Shown here: positions 20,361-22,829 of the stretch, piece by piece
How positions within the stretch are numbered: the stretch's first letter is position 1
How the letters are laid out: every line of letters starts with the position of its first letter
DNA from: Hydnum rufescens UP504
Taxonomy: Eukaryota; Basidiomycota; Agaricomycetes; Cantharellales; Hydnaceae
Reading direction: 5' to 3'
NCBI GenBank assembly: GCA_014904985.1
Contig: MU129298.1
Location: 5,075-27,903 of the forward strand
Length of the DNA: 22,829 nt
Notes under the pieces: model-generated
Told to the model about the DNA's origin: nothing
Database searches by the model: none
What the model saw: the letters and a program-made list of their open reading frames with translations, nothing else
Made by a program: the position numbers and the translations under genes

Positions 20361-21717
20361 CTATGAGTCTTCCCGGTCTGGGCCTTCTTTCTAACTGGGG
20401 GGAGTGTTGAGCTCATCTCCTCATGCGCCTTTTCAATCTCCTCCCACCTTGTCTTCACTTCTGGGCTTGCATCGAGTAGGAAGGCATCAACCTTGTGGAT
20501 GATGTCGGCTCAGCAGGCTGTGTTGTGGACATGAAGTGGGATGATTGTTTGCATGTTATGCCAGTATATGTAGAATGCGTCTGAGGTCCACCAACCCAGT
20601 TGTTGGACAACTTTAAATCTGTGCCTCTTGTTAAGTGATGAGTTGTGCCACCGATGCGGAAACTATGACCAGATGGGCCTTGCAGGCTGTACCTGGCCCA
20701 GATCTCATTACACCGAGTGATGACTGACCGTTTGACCATTGGTTGCCAGCCATCACTGGTTAGGAACCCGAAGAAGTGAGTGTCCGAAGGTAGGGCTGCA
20801 TTTGTGAGTAGCTGTTGCTGGACAGCATGGAAAGGGCATGTGCAATCATCCTTGTGTGTGAGGATTAGTGTCGCACCAGTCCGCTGTGTTGTCTTTGTCC
20901 ATGGGATGTGGATGGAGACTGACTGAGCATTGCCATGGGTGGACCACAGGACGGCAGTGTCCTTGTGTACGTGTCGTCCAAGGATGAAGTGATTGACTGA
21001 TGGAACCGTGACTTCGCCTAGCCGTGCTATTCCCCAGAAGGCCACACATATGACTGCCCAGAATGCTGTATCGAAGGAGTTTGAAAAATCCATTTTGTCT
21101 CTAATGACATGTAGATGCTCGAGCATGACAGGAGGACGTGGCATGCGCTTGGAGGATATTGGGGCCAGCTTACCAACAGCCACTATTGCAGCCTGGATTG
21201 TAGGAGTATCACCTGGGAATGGAAAATTGTGGAAGGTGTGCCAAGCCCACAGGCCGGCCAGCCAGTTCTCTACTGTGGAAGTGCCCATACAGCCTGCTGA
21301 GTCTGTGATGAAGCAGAGGAGTAGATCGGGATCAGCTGGGAGATGGCAGTCTTCGCTGATCTTATTGGCCTCACACCACTCAGCCCACCAGATGATGCCT
21401 GCACCATACACTGTTCTTGTGCCTTCCTCCCATCTTGCCAGGAGGACCTTTTCAGCACAGGCACGCTGTAGAGCTAACTGTGGGTTGCTACATATGAGCC
21501 ATTCTCATTTTGCTATGACTTGTGGGGAGGACCATGAACAGATCTGATGCTGGGCTTGGACACGGGGACGATATAGGGATGGGGTTAGAACGAAATGACT
21601 AGGGCCAGGTTGTCGTCCAACTGACAGAATGGGTGGGAAGAGACTGAAGGAATCAAAGTGTGCAAAAACAGACAGATTATTATGAACTACGGTGTGTGGG
21701 GTACATTGGTCACTTAA
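20361..21717 (-). pseudogene. Tyrosine recombinase (YR) of the DIRS-like element
   Basis: The YR catalyses integration of the circular cDNA. Counting from position 21411, the catalytic pattern is visible: Arg130 in FWGIARLGEV, His249 and Arg252 in GHSFRIGGTTHHL, and the Tyr nucleophile at 282 in THSTYTGI. The sequence between them includes WTKTTQRTGATL, a typical DIRS block. The N-terminal part (EKVLLARWEEGTRTVYGAGI) is open upstream of 21411 and the same frame continues back into RNase H. Interruptions: TGA at 21507-21505 (between AK and EWLICS), and a one-base shift near 20540; the main frame then stops at 20455, but the shifted frame continues ADIIHKVDAFLLDASPEVKT and KAHEEMSSTLPPVRKK to a TAG at 20363-20361, with one more TGA at 20512-20510. 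The catalytic core is intact. The family assignment is firm; the subclass (DIRS, PAT or Ngaro type) is an inference. Confidence 0.88.
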
Positions 21718-22245
21718 TCAGTTAAACTCCTTCAGGAATGGGAGTAGCTCGTTGGGAATAGGAAACGCACACTCGAGCCTATGGAGTCCAATGAAATCAC
21801 CGTGTGATACTTGATCTGCAGGGTTATTGGCCAATGCAATGTACTGGACATCTAACTCGAGCCCAGAGGCATGTCCGATCTCCCAGCCCTGCTGAATTGC
21901 AGCGTTAGACCACATATTATGGCCTCGACCTTTGTCATGGGCTGCATTGGATCCTAAGTTGTCTGCCCAGACTAGAACTCATTTGTTGCAGATACTGATA
22001 GCTTGAAGATAGTGGTAAATGAATTCTATTGCAATACTCTCAGCTCCGCCAATATCACGACTGCCAGTGTGGAAGATAAAAACATCCAGTATCAGAAAAT
22101 GCGAATATCCATTGATCCCAGCCATTGGAATGATCATGTGACCTATTACGAAATCAATTATGGCTATGTGCAGAAATCGAATTTGTTCTATAACTCTGTC
22201 AGTTTTGATTGGAGAGGTACACCCATATAACTCTCGGAAAGCCAC
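21718..22245 (-). pseudogene. RNase H domain of the DIRS-like element
   Basis: RNase H removes the RNA strand during reverse transcription. Acidic active-site candidates follow the usual order: Asp in AIIDFVIGHMII (near 22155), Glu in SRDIGGAESIAIE (near 22055), Asp in VLVWADNLGSNAAHDKGRGH (near 21965), and the last Asp in ALANNPADQVSHGDF (near 21815), a block typical of DIRS RNase H (NPADxxSRG). Length and order fit a nearly complete domain, but the N-terminal side is less well conserved than the C-terminal side. A TGA at 21981-21979 interrupts the frame between CNK and VLVW, and another at 21720-21718 separates it from the recombinase; both could be former CGA codons. No methyltransferase domain lies between RNase H and YR, as some DIRS elements have. 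No reverse transcriptase is recognised upstream. Confidence 0.8.
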
Positions 22246-22600
22246 GATTCATACCTTTCGAATGGTACCAAACACAAGTTGAACGGACCAGAAATGCACT
22301 CTCCAGACCAATATTACTGTCAAAATTCGGGATTTTCAGTAAAAAACGAATTTCTCCGTCAGTTCACATTCAATCCTCTCGGAACAACCGCGCCTGGAAA
22401 GATATAAAAAATCCGCATCCAACGGTACTGAGCACGCGAAGAACAGATCAAAAATGAACTCTACAGAACGATATTACTATCAGAATCAACACCCATCAGT
22501 AAAAAACGAATTTCTCTGTCAGTTTACACCGGATCTGCTCGGAACCACCGTGCCCAGAAAGCTGTTAAAAATCCACATCGAATGATACCAAGAACGTCTA
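22170..22600. repeat. Tandem repeat, period about 160 bp
   Basis: Landmarks recur 160 bases apart: CAGTAAAAAACGAATTTCTC at 22337 and 22497, and ATATTACTRTCARAATTC-like blocks following 22301 and 22461. The CTCGGAA block occurs at 22231, 22376 and 22536, the first interval being 145 bases because of a deletion. A fainter earlier unit is seen near 22170-22210 (CAGAAATCGAATTTG, then TGTCAGTTTTGATTGG), so the array overlaps the RNase H end. The units are AT-rich and do not look coding. Confidence 0.75.
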
Positions 22601-22615
22601 TTACGGATGCAAACT

Positions 22616-22703
22616 GTTGTTTCTGCATTGAATCCCATCCCATGCACTTGTCCCCATTATCAACCAGCAACAAAAACATCTTAACCACTGGACTACAAAC
22701 AAA
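22616..22703 (-). other. Weak tRNA-like motif, possible SINE head
   Basis: On the minus strand, TAGTCCAGTGGTTAAGA (22695-22679) matches a tRNA A box well. About 50 bases further, GGGATTCAATGC is a poor match to a B box, and TTGTTT / AAACAA at the two ends could form an acceptor-like stem. No proper D, anticodon or T stem can be drawn, so this is not a functional tRNA gene; it may be a decayed tRNA-derived SINE or chance. Around it (to 22829) I see only AT-rich DNA. Confidence 0.25.
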
Positions 22704-22829
22704 TTAATCTCCAAGAACTTGGAAATATCCTTTGATTTCATCTTCCATTGCCACAAATAACTTCTAGAACCTCACAGATAAGAAAGATAACACTCCTTGA
22801 CTACCCTTTTGTTCTGTTTATGAATGACT

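Larger units (their letters stand above)
19763..22245 (-). mobile_element. DIRS-like tyrosine-recombinase retroelement, 5' part missing
   Basis: DIRS-like elements are retrotransposons that integrate with a tyrosine recombinase instead of a DDE integrase; their gene order is gag, RT, RNase H, YR. Read on the minus strand, this copy has RNase H (22245-21721), then the YR (21717-20361), then a hairpin (20291-20239) and two direct repeats (20232-20130 and 19867-19763) around a 262-bp spacer. RNase H and YR share one continuous frame (22245 to 20455, 597 codons) broken only by three TGA codons. No reverse transcriptase or gag can be recognised upstream; the DNA beyond 22245 is a short-period repeat, so the element is 5'-truncated or replaced there. 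The direct-repeat arrangement fits the PAT/Ngaro-type split repeat (B1-A2-B2), but the matching 5' A1 repeat is not in the window. It cannot move by itself as it stands. Confidence 0.8.

Noticed and set aside
20396..20420. Purine run GGGGGGAG followed by TGTTGAG, looking like a polypurine tract and the start of an LTR on the plus strand
   Set aside because: On the minus strand these bases encode part of the frameshifted C-terminus of the recombinase (KAHEEMSSTLPPVRKK), so the resemblance is coincidental.
20993..21547. A 184-codon plus-strand open frame
   Set aside because: It is antisense to the recombinase catalytic region and has no motif of its own.
21979..22000. An element breakpoint just upstream of the VLVWADN block at 21978
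   Set aside because: The same frame continues upstream beyond a TGA into SRDIGGAESIAIE, the expected RNase H Glu region, so the domain extends to about 22245.
1..22829. A CRISPR array, a phage-like or bacterial defence system
   Set aside because: There are no short regularly spaced repeats with unique spacers, and introns and gene families show a fungal nuclear origin.

Overview
The window looks like nuclear DNA of a basidiomycete fungus, most likely an Agaricomycete. The evidence is the short GT-AG introns (51-81 nt in the clearest gene), the gene families (a basidiomycete-type F-box protein, an NmrA-like oxidoreductase, an intracellular trypsin-like protein, tandem TPRs of the LNNxSxRLSxLGRxxEAL type) and a DIRS-like tyrosine-recombinase retroelement. 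All assignments come from reading the translations; no database was searched.

Layout from left to right. Bases 1-1030 hold no recognised gene. Bases 1040-2590 (+) are a decayed TPR-coding stretch whose 138-bp (46-codon) period looks like a minisatellite at first sight. Bases 3604-4892 are copy A of a dispersed repeat that ends 42 bp before the start codon of UTP14 (4935-8333, +, eight exons), the one clear housekeeping gene, encoding an SSU-processome component. An F-box gene remnant (10644-8624, -) converges on it. Bases 10645-12815 are mostly unassigned. An NmrA-like gene remnant (13865-12822, -) and a trypsin-like serine peptidase homologue (16820-14620, -) follow.

The right third is repeat-rich. 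Copies B (17601-18908) and C (19166-19762) of the dispersed repeat are followed by a DIRS-like element on the minus strand (22245-19763). It carries RNase H and tyrosine recombinase in one reading frame, then a 103-105 bp direct repeat on each side of a 262-bp spacer, which fits the B1-A2-B2 end of split-direct-repeat elements. The window ends in AT-rich DNA with a 160-bp tandem repeat and a weak tRNA-like motif.

The genes do not form an operon or an obvious cluster. Two features recur. Reading frames are broken by small indels very unevenly: about ten in UTP14, but only one in about 1.9 kb of the retroelement. In-frame stops within otherwise intact frames are all TGA, as expected if CGA codons were deaminated at CpG. 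The most interesting part is the retroelement and its repeat architecture. I found no CRISPR array, rRNA gene or confident tRNA gene.
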